The notes: a model not told the origin generated them from the letters alone. 64,000 nucleotides of DNA from HdN1 sp052035295 (GCA_052035295.1 JBPOHS010000005.1:1-64000), one strand, 5' to 3'; positions 40,106 through 50,712 are shown, counted from the first letter of the stretch. Numbers and translations are program-made.

Positions 40106-41386
40106 ATGTCAGAGTTGAAACAATCGATAGATCTCAAGCAAGCCGCCCTTGATTATCATGAGTTCCCCCGCCCGGGTAAGCTCTCTGTTGAATTGACCAA
40201 GCCTACTGCTAGCCAGCGTGATCTGTCGCTCGCCTATAGCCCCGGGGTGGCCGAACCGGTGCGCGAAATAGCCCGTGACCCGGAAAACGCCTATCGCTAT
40301 ACCGGCAAGGGCAATCTGGTCGGTGTCATCAGCGATGGTACGGCCATTCTTGGCTTGGGCAATCTGGGCAGTCTCGCCAGCAAGCCGGTCATGGAAGGCA
40401 AAGGGGTGTTGTTCAAACGTTTTGCCGGTGTCGATGTATTCGATATCGAGGTTGATGCCGAAAGCCCGCAAGCCTTTATCGATACGGTCAAGCGCATTGC
40501 GCCAACCTTTGGCGGTATCAATCTGGAAGATATCAAGGCTCCCGAATGCTTTGAGATCGAGCGAGTGTTGATTGAGCAATGCGATATCCCGGTCTTCCAT
40601 GACGATCAGCATGGAACAGCCATTATCACGGCGGCAGGCCTGCTGAACGCGCTTGAGTTGCAGGGTAAGCGGCTTGAGGATGTCGTTATCGTCTGTATCG
40701 GTGCAGGTGCGGCCGGTATTGCTTCGCTGCGCCTGCTGGTGAGTCTCGGTGCGCGCAAGGAGAACATCATAACGCTTGATCGTACGGGCGTTGTTCACAG
40801 CGGGCGCTCGGATCTGAATCAATACAAGGCTGAATTCGCTATTGAAACCGACAAGCGCACGCTTGAAGACGCCATGGTTGGGGCCGATGTCTTCATTGGT
40901 GTGTCGAGTGCGAATCTGCTGGCTCCCGCCTTGCTGCAGTTGATGGCGTCCAATCCGATCGTGTTCGCGCTTGCGAATCCGGATCCCGAAATTCGCCCGG
41001 AACTGGCTTATGCCACACGTAACGACGTTATTGTGGCGACCGGACGCAGCGATTATCCCAATCAGGTCAACAATGTACTGGGGTTTCCGTATATTTTCCG
41101 GGGGGCTCTGGATGTTCGCGCGAAGCGCATCAACGAAGCGATGAAGATCGCCGCCGTGCATGCCATCCGTGAGATTGCGAAGGAGCCGGTGCCCGAGGAA
41201 GTCAAGGCTGCTTATGGTGTGAAGCAGATGGGCTTTGGCAAGGAGTACATCATTCCCAAGCCCATGGATCCGCGCTTGTTGGGGCGGGTATCAGCGGCGG
41301 TTGCTCGCGCCGCGGTGGACACTGAAGCAGCGTCGTTACAGTATCCCTCGCACTATCCATTGAACACCGTAGCGGATATTCGCTAG
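40106..41386 (+). CDS. maeB: NAD(P)-dependent malic enzyme, short form
   Basis: 426 residues. The malic N-domain (SVELTKPTASQRDLSLAYSPGVAEP) and the NAD-binding domain (VVIVCIGAGAAGIASLRLL) are present. It lacks the C-terminal phosphotransacetylase domain of E. coli MaeB, so it is the short Pseudomonas-type enzyme. Converts malate to pyruvate plus CO2. The start MSELKQSIDLKQAALDYHEF is preceded by AAGAGG. Confidence 0.93.
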   Translation: MSELKQSIDLKQAALDYHEFPRPGKLSVELTKPTASQRDLSLAYSPGVAEPVREIARDPENAYRYTGKGNLVGVISDGTAILGLGNLGSLASKPVMEGKGVLFKRFAGVDVFDIEVDAESPQAFIDTVKRIAPTFGGINLEDIKAPECFEIERVLIEQCDIPVFHDDQHGTAIITAAGLLNALELQGKRLEDVVIVCIGAGAAGIASLRLLVSLGARKENIITLDRTGVVHSGRSDLNQYKAEFAIETDKRTLEDAMVGADVFIGVSSANLLAPALLQLMASNPIVFALANPDPEIRPELAYATRNDVIVATGRSDYPNQVNNVLGFPYIFRGALDVRAKRINEAMKIAAVHAIREIAKEPVPEEVKAAYGVKQMGFGKEYIIPKPMDPRLLGRVSAAVARAAVDTEAASLQYPSHYPLNTVADIR

Positions 41387-41404
41387 ATCAGAAGCTTCTT
41401 AAGG

Positions 41405-43915
41405 TCAAAACAACTGCTCGGGAATGACCAGTTCTTCCTCGGATCCCGGAATGATGGTCGGGGTGCTGGCCATCTCCGGGACTTTCTCTTTTTGAAAGCT
41501 CTCAAAGATCGCGTCTTCCTGACCGGGGCTGGCCAGCATGCCGGAATAGGGATCGATACGCACTGTCACGAGCCCTTCTGGTGGTGGCGCAGGGACATCG
41601 GGTATGTCCTTGAGCGCTTCGCGCATGTAGTCAATCCATATGGGTAACGCGGCCGTTCCGCCGTACTCAGCCCCACCAAGGTTGGTGGGGTTGTCAAATC
41701 CCAACCAGACGCTTGTCACGACGTTGGGGTTGAAGCCTGAAAACCAGGCGTCTTTCTGGTCATTGGTGGTACCGGTTTTGCCGGCAATGTCTTCGCGCTT
41801 CAGTTCCAACGCCTTGCGTGCAGTGCCACGCTTGACGACATCCTTCATCATGCTGTCGATCAGCCAGATGATCCGCTCTTCCTCCACGCGCGGTGCCTGC
41901 CGGTACTGCAGTTGGTCGCCTGCGCCCACACTTTCAACGCTCTCGTTATAGGATGCCATGCCAAGTGTGCTGTCTTTGGCGACGGTCTCATCTTCGTTGT
42001 CCAGGGATTGCAGGGCCGAGGCGGCCGCTTCTTCTTGTTGTGCAACGTTGACGCAAGGGGGCGGGCAGGCGGCGAAAGGGTTCGCCAGGTAGACCGTCTC
42101 TCCCTTGTCGTTCTCGATACGGGACACCCACCAAGGCTCAAGTTTGTAGCCGCCGTTGGCGAAGACCGTATAACCGGTGGCAATCTGCAGGGGCGTGACG
42201 TTGCCCGTTCCCAGTGCCAGCGACAAATGATGCGGCAGGGTGTCGGGATCCAGCGAAAACTTTTTGAGATACTCAAGCGCATACTCAATGCCGATTTCTT
42301 CCAGGACGCGGATCGAGACCAGGTTTTTCGACTTGTATAGCGCTTCGCGCAAGCGCATTGGGCCGAGGTATTCGCCGGAGTGGTTTTGGGGTCTCCAGAC
42401 CTGCTTGGTCCAAGGGTCTTCGTAAACGATAGGGGCATCGTTCATGATGGTGGCTGGTGTCATTCCTTTGGCCAACGCCGCGGTGTAAATGAACGGTTTG
42501 AAGCTGGAGCCGGGTTGACGCCCGCCCTGAACGGCGCGATTGAATTTGCTGAGCGAGAAGTCGAAGCCGCCCACCAAGGCAATCAGTGCCCCGGTATTGG
42601 CGTCCAGGGAGACCAGCGCGCTTTGTGCAACAGGTAATTGCGCGAGTCGCCACTTATTGTCGAGTTGTTGCAGGCGCACGATATCACCCGGCTTGAGGAT
42701 ATCCTGGAAGCGTGTCAGCGGGCGGGCCCAGTTGCCATTGGCCTGGAGGGGTCTTGCCCAGCGGGCATTGTCGAATGCCAGTTCGATTTCATTGCCATCG
42801 GCACTCACCAGGTTGGCCGTTTTGTCGGTCAGCGATATAACGCCGGCCGCAAGGAGCGAACCGCGGGCGGGGGTGTTCTTGAGCGCCGCGATAATGCGTT
42901 GCTGAGTGGTAACAGGGTTGAGGTTGTTGACGGCAACGTGTGCTTCGGGACCTCGATAGCCATGTCGTTGGTCATAGGCGATCAAGCCTTTTTGCAAGGC
43001 GGCGTTGGCCGCCACTTGCAGTTGATCGTCAATGGTCGTATACACTCGAAAGCCACTTTCATAAACCTGTTCGCCGAAACGCTCGACTGCGAATTGTCTT
43101 GCCATTTCGGCGACATAAGCGGCATCGATTTCCGTCTCGACGGCGTGCAGATGCGTTTTCGCCGAAGAATTCACGGCCTCCTGATAGTCCTCTTCGCTGA
43201 TCATGTCCAGTTCGAGCATGCGGCCGAGAATCCAGTTGCGACGTTCCAGCGCGCGGGCAGGATTGCTGATAGGGTTGTTAGCGGAAGGCGCTTTCGGTAG
43301 TCCGGCAAGCATCGCGGATTCTGCAATGGTCAGATCTTGCAGGGGTTTTCCGTAGTAGACGTAGGCGGCGGCGACAATGCCGTAAGCGCGATTACCGAGA
43401 TAGATCTTGTTGAGATAGAGTTCGAGAATTTCCTGTTTGCTCAGTTCACGTTCGAGCTTAAGGGCGAGAAGCACTTCCTTTGCCTTGCGAATGAAGGTTC
43501 TTTCACTGCTGAGAAAGTAGTTTTTGGCGAGCTGCATGGTGATCGTGCTGCCGCCTGTCCGAATCGAGCCTGAGGTGGCGAGCTCGATGAAGGCGCGGCT
43601 GAGACTCTTGAAATCAACGCCTGCATGCGAGAAAAAACGGGCATCCTCGGCGGCGAGGACTGCGTTGATCAGCGACGGGGGCACATCCTTGAATGCAACA
43701 GGGGTGCGTTTTTTTTCGCCAAATTCTGCGATCAGCTTCCCACTCTTGCTGTAAACCCGTAATGGTGTCTGCAGTGGAATTTGGCGTATTGTTTCAACAG
43801 AGGGCAGTTTCGGATTGAGAAACAGGATGGATCCACTGATACCGGCTACCGCTCCGCCGATGACGAGCAACGTGACGCGCAAAAAAAACAAAATAATGGC
43901 TTGTGATTTCGTCAT
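41405..43915 (-). CDS. mrcA: Penicillin-binding protein 1A (bifunctional)
   Basis: 836 residues from ATG 43915. A single membrane anchor (about 8-28), the transglycosylase domain with EDARFFSHAGVDFKSLSRAF, an inserted OB-like domain, and the transpeptidase domain with active-site SSFK and KTGTTND. It polymerises and cross-links peptidoglycan in the periplasm. Convergent with maeB and divergent from pilM, the classic ponA-pilM arrangement. Confidence 0.97.
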   Translation of the reverse strand: MTKSQAIILFFLRVTLLVIGGAVAGISGSILFLNPKLPSVETIRQIPLQTPLRVYSKSGKLIAEFGEKKRTPVAFKDVPPSLINAVLAAEDARFFSHAGVDFKSLSRAFIELATSGSIRTGGSTITMQLAKNYFLSSERTFIRKAKEVLLALKLERELSKQEILELYLNKIYLGNRAYGIVAAAYVYYGKPLQDLTIAESAMLAGLPKAPSANNPISNPARALERRNWILGRMLELDMISEEDYQEAVNSSAKTHLHAVETEIDAAYVAEMARQFAVERFGEQVYESGFRVYTTIDDQLQVAANAALQKGLIAYDQRHGYRGPEAHVAVNNLNPVTTQQRIIAALKNTPARGSLLAAGVISLTDKTANLVSADGNEIELAFDNARWARPLQANGNWARPLTRFQDILKPGDIVRLQQLDNKWRLAQLPVAQSALVSLDANTGALIALVGGFDFSLSKFNRAVQGGRQPGSSFKPFIYTAALAKGMTPATIMNDAPIVYEDPWTKQVWRPQNHSGEYLGPMRLREALYKSKNLVSIRVLEEIGIEYALEYLKKFSLDPDTLPHHLSLALGTGNVTPLQIATGYTVFANGGYKLEPWWVSRIENDKGETVYLANPFAACPPPCVNVAQQEEAAASALQSLDNEDETVAKDSTLGMASYNESVESVGAGDQLQYRQAPRVEEERIIWLIDSMMKDVVKRGTARKALELKREDIAGKTGTTNDQKDAWFSGFNPNVVTSVWLGFDNPTNLGGAEYGGTAALPIWIDYMREALKDIPDVPAPPPEGLVTVRIDPYSGMLASPGQEDAIFESFQKEKVPEMASTPTIIPGSEEELVIPEQLF

Positions 43916-44111
43916 CGGTTCTAGACTTTGAATGAGGGGGGAGCAGGCGAAGAATATGACGTTCCTCTCGTAAGCGAGAATTATACGATGAACTGGCGGC
44001 ACGATCTAATTACGTGAGCTATTATTGTATTATTTAATGTGCCGATGTATGAGTGTTATGTAAGCATCGGTTTTCTCAGGAAAAACGGTAAGAACCAAAG
44101 GGAAGATCACA

Positions 44112-45176
44112 GTGCTACCCTTCCTCTCAAAGAAAGCGTCGAGCGCAAAATTGGGCATCGACATCAGCTCCTCGACGGTCAAGCTGCTCGAACTGAGCCG
44201 CAGCGGCAACCGCTATCGTGTGGAGAGCTATGCGGTGGAACCTCTGCCTCCCAATGCGGTGGTGGAGAAGAACATTACGGATGTCGAGGGAGTCGGTGAG
44301 GCCATAGCGCGTGTGTTGGCACGTTCGAAATCCGGGCTGAAAGTGGCCGCTGTAGCGGTGCCTGGATCGTCTGTGATCACCAAGCTCATCGAAATGGATG
44401 CCAAGCTCAATGAAGACGAGATGGAAAGTCAGATCCGGATTGAGGCTGACCAGTACATTCCTTATCCCCTGGATGAGGTGGCAATAGATTTTGAGGTGAT
44501 GGGCGCAGTCGAGAACAATCCGGAGCGTGCCGAGGTGCTGCTCGTTGCCTGCCGCAACGAGAATGTTGAGATGCGCGTCGATGCCTTGCAGGTGGCAGGG
44601 CTGACCTCAAAGGTGGTTGACGTCGAAGCCTATGCGATGGAGCGGGCGTTCGGGTTGGTGGCTGACCACATCGATGGTGGCGAAGATCAGACCGTAGCCA
44701 TTCTGGACATCGGTTCGACCATGACTACCTTGAGTGTTCTGCATGATGGTCGCACCATCTACACCCGCGAGCAGCTGTTTGGTGGCAAGCAGCTTACCGA
44801 AGAGATCCAGCGCCGCTACGGTCTGTCGTTTGACGAAGCCGGTCTGGCCAAAAAGAAAGGCGGCCTGCCCGACGATTATGATTCCGAGGTGCTGCAGCCG
44901 TTCAAGGAGGCTGTGGTGCAGCAGGTCATGCGGTCATTGCAGTTCTTCTTTTCTTCCAGTCAATACAACGATGTTGATCACATCCTGCTGGCAGGAGGGA
45001 CGGCGTCGATTCCCGGGCTGGCCGACATGGTCCAGGACAAGGTGGGAACATCGACGACTGTGGCCAACCCGGTTGTCGATATGGCAATTTCATCCCGCGT
45101 GGATGCGCAGCAGCTCAGCAATGATGCTCCGTCGTTGATGATTGCCTGTGGCCTGGCTTTGAGGAGTTTCGACTAA
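44112..45176 (+). CDS. pilM: Type IV pilus assembly protein PilM
   Basis: 354 residues, actin/FtsA-like fold: LGIDISSSTVKLLELSRSG, AILDIGSTMTTLSVL and ILLAGGTASIPGLADMV. It is a cytoplasmic ATP-binding protein that binds the N-terminus of PilN. Start GTG 44112 follows GGGAAGA. Confidence 0.97.
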   Translation: MLPFLSKKASSAKLGIDISSSTVKLLELSRSGNRYRVESYAVEPLPPNAVVEKNITDVEGVGEAIARVLARSKSGLKVAAVAVPGSSVITKLIEMDAKLNEDEMESQIRIEADQYIPYPLDEVAIDFEVMGAVENNPERAEVLLVACRNENVEMRVDALQVAGLTSKVVDVEAYAMERAFGLVADHIDGGEDQTVAILDIGSTMTTLSVLHDGRTIYTREQLFGGKQLTEEIQRRYGLSFDEAGLAKKKGGLPDDYDSEVLQPFKEAVVQQVMRSLQFFFSSSQYNDVDHILLAGGTASIPGLADMVQDKVGTSTTVANPVVDMAISSRVDAQQLSNDAPSLMIACGLALRSFD

Positions 45177-45748
45177 TGGCAAAAATTAACTTATTGCCCT
45201 GGCGCGAAGAGCGCCGTCAGGAACTCAAGCAGCAGTTCATTGCGGTGCTCTTTGGTGTGGCTTTGCTGGGTGCCGGCAGCGTCTACGTGATGAACATGCA
45301 GGTTGAAGCCGAGATGAAGTACCAGCAGTCACGCAATCAGTTCGTTACGGATGAAACCCGTAAGCTGGATGCACAGATCGCTGAGATTGCCGAACTCAAG
45401 AAAAAGCGGGAACGGCTGATCGAACGCATGAATGTCATTCAGGATCTGCAGGGCAACCGTCCGTTGGCGGTGCATGTGTTCGACGAAATTGCGCGGTCGA
45501 TACCGGATGGCGCTTTCTTCACTTCGGTTGAGCAAAAAGGGGATGCGTTGACTGCCACGGGCGTCGCGGAATCGAATACGCGTATTTCCAACCTGATGCG
45601 CAATCTGGAAACCTCATCAAGCTTTGTCTCGCCCAATTTGTCGAAAGTGGCGGCGCACTCGGCCAAGGATGCAGACGAGAAGGCAGGGAGCGAATTCAAC
45701 CTGTCGTTCAAGATCGAGAAGCCCAAAGCAGCTGACGGGGAGGGCTAA
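45176..45748 (+). CDS. pilN: Type IV pilus assembly protein PilN
   Basis: 190 residues. The conserved cytoplasmic motif INLLPWREERR (PilM-binding) is followed by one transmembrane helix (about 20-40), a coiled coil and a periplasmic ferredoxin-like domain. The start overlaps the pilM stop by one base. Confidence 0.97.
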   Translation: MAKINLLPWREERRQELKQQFIAVLFGVALLGAGSVYVMNMQVEAEMKYQQSRNQFVTDETRKLDAQIAEIAELKKKRERLIERMNVIQDLQGNRPLAVHVFDEIARSIPDGAFFTSVEQKGDALTATGVAESNTRISNLMRNLETSSSFVSPNLSKVAAHSAKDADEKAGSEFNLSFKIEKPKAADGEG

Positions 45749-45751
45749 GCC

Positions 45752-46342
45752 GTGGACGTCAAACAGTTTGTTGATTCGCTGAATAATCTCGATTTCGAGA
45801 ACGTGGGTTCCTGGCCCATGCCGGTGAAGGCTTTTTTCTGGCTCATTACCATCGTGCTCTCTGGGTGGGGTGTTTACCATTTCATGTTGTCCGAGTCGCT
45901 CCTTTTGCTGGAAGCCGAGCGAGCGAAGGAAACCAAACTCATGCAGGAGTATGAGCGCAAGGCGTTTCAGGCAGCCAATCTTGACCGTTACAAGGCCCAG
46001 ATGGACGAAATGGAGAATACCTTTGGAGCCTTGCTGCGGCAGTTGCCCAAAGATGCCGAAGTGCCTGGCCTGCTTGAAGATATTACTCATACCGGCTTGA
46101 GTGCAGGGCTCGAATTCCAGTCGATCACGCTGGCCGGTGAGCAGTCCAGGGAGTTCTATATAGAGCTGCCCATCAATATCTCCGTGCGCGGTGGTTATCA
46201 TGCTCTTGGCGCATTTGTCAGTGGTGTGGCCTCCTTGCCTCGCATCGTGACCCTTCATGACTTCAGGATCAAGGCGGGAGAAGCTCCCAATGATCTGACC
46301 ATGGAAATCCTGGCCAAGACGTACCGGTACAAGGAGGAATAA
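45752..46342 (+). CDS. pilO: Type IV pilus assembly protein PilO
   Basis: 196 residues. One transmembrane helix (about 26-47), coiled coil, and a periplasmic domain with FGALLRQLPKDAEVPGLLEDI and SVRGGYHALGAFVSGVASLPRIV. Pairs with PilN in the inner-membrane alignment complex. GTG start three bases after pilN. Confidence 0.97.
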   Translation: MDVKQFVDSLNNLDFENVGSWPMPVKAFFWLITIVLSGWGVYHFMLSESLLLLEAERAKETKLMQEYERKAFQAANLDRYKAQMDEMENTFGALLRQLPKDAEVPGLLEDITHTGLSAGLEFQSITLAGEQSREFYIELPINISVRGGYHALGAFVSGVASLPRIVTLHDFRIKAGEAPNDLTMEILAKTYRYKEE

Positions 46343-46345
46343 GCC

Positions 46346-46873
46346 ATGTGGAAGCGAATACTGTGTGCCGCATTGGTGTTGGGATTGACGGGCTGTGTCG
46401 GTGACAGCCAGTTTGCCGACCTGCGTGCGCAGATGGACGAAATAAAGAAGCGCCCCAAGGGCAATATTGAACCACCACCGGAGTTCAAGGCCTATACCAG
46501 TTTTTCCTACAGTGCTGCGGCCCTGAGGAGCCCGTTTTCACCACCGCTTGATGTCGAGCTGATTGAAGCGACAACCCAGAAAGCAGCGGTAAAACCGGAT
46601 CTGGAACGTCCGCGGGAGGCGCTTGAAGAGTTTGGCATTGACTCGTTGTCGATGGTGGGAACGCTCAACAAGCCCGGAAATACGTTATTTGCCCTGGTGC
46701 AGGATACCAACAATGGCTTGCACCGGGTGGCAGTGGGTAACTACATGGGCCGCAATCACGGCAAGGTAGTGACGGTCACGCCACAGAAATTAGACGTTAT
46801 CGAAATTGTGTCCGATGGTCAGGACGGGTGGATCGAGCGCCCACGTACCATCGCGTTACGCGAACAAAAATAA
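46346..46873 (+). CDS. pilP: Type IV pilus assembly lipoprotein PilP
   Basis: 175 residues. A lipoprotein signal ends LTGC; the C-terminal domain has TLNKPGNTLFALVQDTNNGLHRV and VGNYMGRNHGKV. Links the PilN-PilO pair to the PilQ secretin. AGGAGG precedes the ATG. Confidence 0.96.
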   Translation: MWKRILCAALVLGLTGCVGDSQFADLRAQMDEIKKRPKGNIEPPPEFKAYTSFSYSAAALRSPFSPPLDVELIEATTQKAAVKPDLERPREALEEFGIDSLSMVGTLNKPGNTLFALVQDTNNGLHRVAVGNYMGRNHGKVVTVTPQKLDVIEIVSDGQDGWIERPRTIALREQK

Positions 46874-46896
46874 GTGAAGGTGGGAGAGTGAGCGTT

Positions 46897-49029
46897 ATGA
46901 CTTCAAGATGGACGAGCCATGGCAAGCCGGGCAAACCCACAAAGTACAAGAAACTGGCAGCATCGATGCTGCTGCTTTCCTCCTTCGCTGCGCTGGACGT
47001 AAATGCTCTGCAATTGAAGAGTGTCGAGTCGGCGGCGCTGTCGGGCGATAGCATCGAAATCAAGCTTGGCTTCGATTCGGCGCCCCCTCAACCGTCGGGG
47101 TACACCATCGAGAATCCTGCCCGTATTGCGCTCGATTTGCCGGGTGTCAGCAACGGCATGAAGGACAAGTATCATAACCTGGGCAGCGGCAATGCCCGCA
47201 CCCTGACCGTGATGGGAACACCGGACCGCACGCGCCTGATCATCAATATGACGTCGCTTTCAGGCTATAACACCCGTGTTGACGGTAACAATCTGTACGT
47301 CACGGTGGGTAGCACGGTACAGCAGGCCAAACCGGCGTCCGCACCGGTGACTCCGGTAGCCGCTCAGGCAGCTTCGCCGGCAGCCCGTGGTGGCGCCCCT
47401 GCGATTTCCGAGATCGATTTCCATCGGGGAGACAGTGGCGAGGGGTTGATTGCGATCAAACTGACCGACCCGAATGCGCCCATGGATCTGCGTGAGGAAG
47501 GCGGCAAGATTGTGGTGGATTTTGTGGGGGTTGAGCTTCCGGATGACCTGCGTCGGCGCCTGGATGTGATCGACTTTGCCACGCCCGTCAAACAGATCGA
47601 TGCCACCCGGGAAGGCCGTAATTCCAAGGTCGCCATTGAAGCGAAAGGTGACTACGAATACATGGCCTACCAGACCGACAATTACTTCACTGTGTCAGTG
47701 AAGCCGGTGGCTGGGGTTGATCTTGAGCGCAAGAAAAAAGAGCGTTTCCAATACACGGGCGAAAAACTGTCGCTCAACTTCCAGGATATTGAAGTACGTT
47801 CAGTCCTTCAGCTGATCGCAGATTTTACCGAACTGAACCTGGTGGCGAGCGATACCGTCGGTGGTCGCATCACCTTGCGCTTGCAGAACGTACCCTGGGA
47901 TCAGGCACTTGATCTCATCCTGAAAACCAAGGGCCTGGACAAGCGCAAAGTGGGCAACGTGTTGCTGGTGGCGCCTGCCGAGGAAATCGCGGCACGCGAG
48001 AAGCTCGAACTGGAAAGCCAGAAACAGGTGCAGGAACTGGCACCCACCAAGACCGAGTACATCACGGTCAATTATGCCAAGGCCGAAGAGCTGGCGAAGC
48101 TGCTGACCAAGGAATCAGGATTCCTGACCGATCGGGGCAGCGTAGCCGTTGATACCCGCACCAATACCCTGATCGTGCAAGAGACCCTCGGCAAGATCGA
48201 TGAAATCCGCTATATGCTGGAACAGCTCGACGTCCCCGTGCGACAGGTGTTGATCGAGGCCCGCATCGTCATAGCCCGGACCAATGTCGGTGAAGAGTTG
48301 GGCGTGCGCTGGAACGTCATGCAGAAAGGCAGCTTCAAGGAAGACTTCGACAACATTTATGTTGGTGGCACTGGCGCAGGCATAGAAGAAAACATCGAGA
48401 GCTTGACCCAGGATAACGAATTCACCATCAGCGACAAAACCAGCGCACTTGATTTCGGAATTGGTGGCGGCGATGCGTCATCCATTTCGCTGGGGATATT
48501 CGATGATAACGGTCTGCTCGATATCGAACTATCAGCGCTGGAAAGCGAAGGCAAGGCCGACATCGTGTCCACGCCCAAGGTGCTCACGGCGGATCAGCAG
48601 AAAGCCCGCGTAGCGTCCGGTACCGAAATTCCATACCAGGAAGCCTCGTCCTCTGGCGCTACCACCACGTCTTTCAAGGAAGCTGTATTGTCGCTGGAAG
48701 CGACTCCCCAGATCACGCCGGACGGTCGCATCATCATGGATCTGAAGGTGAATCAGGACTCCGTGGGTGATATTGATACGGCATCCAATATCCCCGTTAT
48801 CGATACAAATGAGGTGATTACCAACGTAATCGTGGATAATGGCCAAACGGTGGTGTTGGGTGGCGTGTTCCGGTCGGAAGAGATCAGGAGCACGGCGAAG
48901 ACGCCATTCCTGGGTGATCTGCCTGTGTTGGGTCGACTGTTCCGTAAAAACGTCAGCACGCAGGAGAAAGCCGAACTACTGGTCTTCATCACGCCGAAGA
49001 TCGTCACAGACGTCGTTTCTTCGCAATAA
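46897..49029 (+). CDS. pilQ: Type IV pilus secretin PilQ
   Basis: 710 residues. Signal peptide (about 20-42), two AMIN domains that bind peptidoglycan, a short N0 domain (FQDIEVRSVLQLIADFTELN), an N1/KH domain (ITVNYAKAEELAKLL), and the secretin barrel with SALESEGKADIVSTPKVLT and VVLGGVFRSEE. It forms the outer-membrane pore for the pilus. ATG 46897 is used; a GTG nine bases earlier is possible. Confidence 0.97.
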   Translation: MTSRWTSHGKPGKPTKYKKLAASMLLLSSFAALDVNALQLKSVESAALSGDSIEIKLGFDSAPPQPSGYTIENPARIALDLPGVSNGMKDKYHNLGSGNARTLTVMGTPDRTRLIINMTSLSGYNTRVDGNNLYVTVGSTVQQAKPASAPVTPVAAQAASPAARGGAPAISEIDFHRGDSGEGLIAIKLTDPNAPMDLREEGGKIVVDFVGVELPDDLRRRLDVIDFATPVKQIDATREGRNSKVAIEAKGDYEYMAYQTDNYFTVSVKPVAGVDLERKKKERFQYTGEKLSLNFQDIEVRSVLQLIADFTELNLVASDTVGGRITLRLQNVPWDQALDLILKTKGLDKRKVGNVLLVAPAEEIAAREKLELESQKQVQELAPTKTEYITVNYAKAEELAKLLTKESGFLTDRGSVAVDTRTNTLIVQETLGKIDEIRYMLEQLDVPVRQVLIEARIVIARTNVGEELGVRWNVMQKGSFKEDFDNIYVGGTGAGIEENIESLTQDNEFTISDKTSALDFGIGGGDASSISLGIFDDNGLLDIELSALESEGKADIVSTPKVLTADQQKARVASGTEIPYQEASSSGATTTSFKEAVLSLEATPQITPDGRIIMDLKVNQDSVGDIDTASNIPVIDTNEVITNVIVDNGQTVVLGGVFRSEEIRSTAKTPFLGDLPVLGRLFRKNVSTQEKAELLVFITPKIVTDVVSSQ

Positions 49030-49035
49030 GGTCGC

Positions 49036-49554
49036 ATGCCGTTTAATCGTAATGTCATTCTGGTCGGGCCGATGGGTGCTGGCAAAAGCACCATCGGTCG
49101 CCAGCTAGCCGCGCTGTTGCGCTATGAATTCGTGGATTCCGACCAGGAAATCGAGGCCCGCACGGGTGCCGATATTCCCTGGATTTTCGATGTCGAGGGT
49201 GAAGAAGGGTTTCGCAAACGCGAGGAGTCGGCGATCGACGACCTCACGCAGCGACAGCATATCGTGCTGGCCACCGGGGGTGGTGCCGTGCTCAAGGAAA
49301 CCAACCGCCGTGCCATCAAAGGGCGCGGTGCTGTGGTGTACCTGAAAACCTCTATCGATCAACAATTGTCCCGAACCTCCCGTGATCGCAATCGTCCCCT
49401 GTTGCAAACCGACAACCCACGCAAGGTGTTGACGGATTTGATGAACTTGCGCGAACCCCTGTACCTGGAGGTGGCGGATTATGTCGTTGAAACCGACAGT
49501 ACTGCCATCAAGGATGTCGCCGGGAAAATTGTCGAGCTGTTGACGGCGGAATGA
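49036..49554 (+). CDS. aroK: Shikimate kinase
   Basis: 172 residues. P-loop GPMGAGKSTIG, the shikimate-binding DSDQEIEARTG, FRKREES, and the lid region SRDRNRPLL. Phosphorylates shikimate in the aromatic pathway. Six bases after pilQ, as is usual in gammaproteobacteria. Confidence 0.98.
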   Translation: MPFNRNVILVGPMGAGKSTIGRQLAALLRYEFVDSDQEIEARTGADIPWIFDVEGEEGFRKREESAIDDLTQRQHIVLATGGGAVLKETNRRAIKGRGAVVYLKTSIDQQLSRTSRDRNRPLLQTDNPRKVLTDLMNLREPLYLEVADYVVETDSTAIKDVAGKIVELLTAE

Positions 49555-49635
49555 CGTCAATCCTCCATCGTTGAACCATGCCGGGACTGCGTAAATCTTG
49601 ATACCATAGGGCAAGTTTCCAAGTGAGAGCCTTTC

Positions 49636-50712
49636 ATGGATCGTGTTGACGTAGATCTCGGTGAACGCAGTTACCCCATTCATATCGGGGCCGGTCTATT
49701 GCCGCGCCTGTCTGAATTCATGCCCACGCTGGCAGGCAAGCAGGTCATGGTGGTCACCAATACCACCATTGCGCCGCTGTATCTCCACACGGTTGAGCAG
49801 GCACTGTCGGCTTACCGGGTGGATCACGTCATCCTGCCTGATGGCGAACAGTACAAAACCCTCTCTACGCTCGACCAGATTTTCAGTTCCCTGCTTGAAA
49901 AACGTCACAATCGCACGACCACGCTGATTGCGCTGGGCGGGGGAGTCGTGGGCGACATGGCGGGTTTTGCGGCGGCGGCCTATCAGCGAGGGGTGGAATT
50001 TATCCAGATTCCCACTACGTTGTTATCGCAGGTGGATTCGTCTGTGGGTGGCAAGACCGGTGTCAATCATCCGCTGGGCAAGAACATGATCGGGGCCTTC
50101 CATCAGCCGCGTGCTGTGATTGCCGATCTGGCGACGCTGTCGACTTTGCCTGCGCGCGAGTTGTCGGCGGGCATTGCCGAGGTGATCAAGTATGGGCTGA
50201 TCTGGGATGCCGCGTTTTTTGAATGGCTTGAGGGTTGCATGGAGCGTCTGGTGGCGCGGGATCTTGACGCTTTGACCCATGCGGTGAAGCGCTCTTGCGA
50301 GATCAAGGCTGAGGTGGTGGGCAAGGATGAGCGCGAAAGCAGTCTGCGGGCGATTCTCAATCTGGGCCACACCTTCGGACATGCCATCGAGACACAACAG
50401 GGATATGGCGAGTGGCTGCACGGTGAGGCCGTGGGTGCAGGCATGGTCATGGCGGTGGAGCTTTCCATTCGTGAAGGGTGGCTGCCGGAGTCCATGCGTG
50501 AGCGCATAATTTCGCTTAGCCAGCGGGCAGGGTTGCCCGTGAAAGGTCCGGCAGGAATGACAGAGGCCCAGTATCGGACGCTGATGGCCGTGGACAAAAA
50601 GGTACTGGATGATAATTTGAGGTTGGTTCTTCTGGAGAGTCTGGGCAAGGCGGTGGTGACCACGCGCTTCAAGCCTGAAAATCTCTCCGCGACTTTGCGA
50701 GCATGCACATGA
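49636..50712 (+). CDS. aroB: 3-dehydroquinate synthase
   Basis: 358 residues. NAD-binding GGGVVGDMAGFAAAAYQRG, the LSQVDSSVGGKTGVNHPLGKN metal/phosphate region and HGEAVGAGM. Second step of the shikimate pathway. Its end overlaps the next gene by 10 bases. Confidence 0.98.
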   Translation: MDRVDVDLGERSYPIHIGAGLLPRLSEFMPTLAGKQVMVVTNTTIAPLYLHTVEQALSAYRVDHVILPDGEQYKTLSTLDQIFSSLLEKRHNRTTTLIALGGGVVGDMAGFAAAAYQRGVEFIQIPTTLLSQVDSSVGGKTGVNHPLGKNMIGAFHQPRAVIADLATLSTLPARELSAGIAEVIKYGLIWDAAFFEWLEGCMERLVARDLDALTHAVKRSCEIKAEVVGKDERESSLRAILNLGHTFGHAIETQQGYGEWLHGEAVGAGMVMAVELSIREGWLPESMRERIISLSQRAGLPVKGPAGMTEAQYRTLMAVDKKVLDDNLRLVLLESLGKAVVTTRFKPENLSATLRACT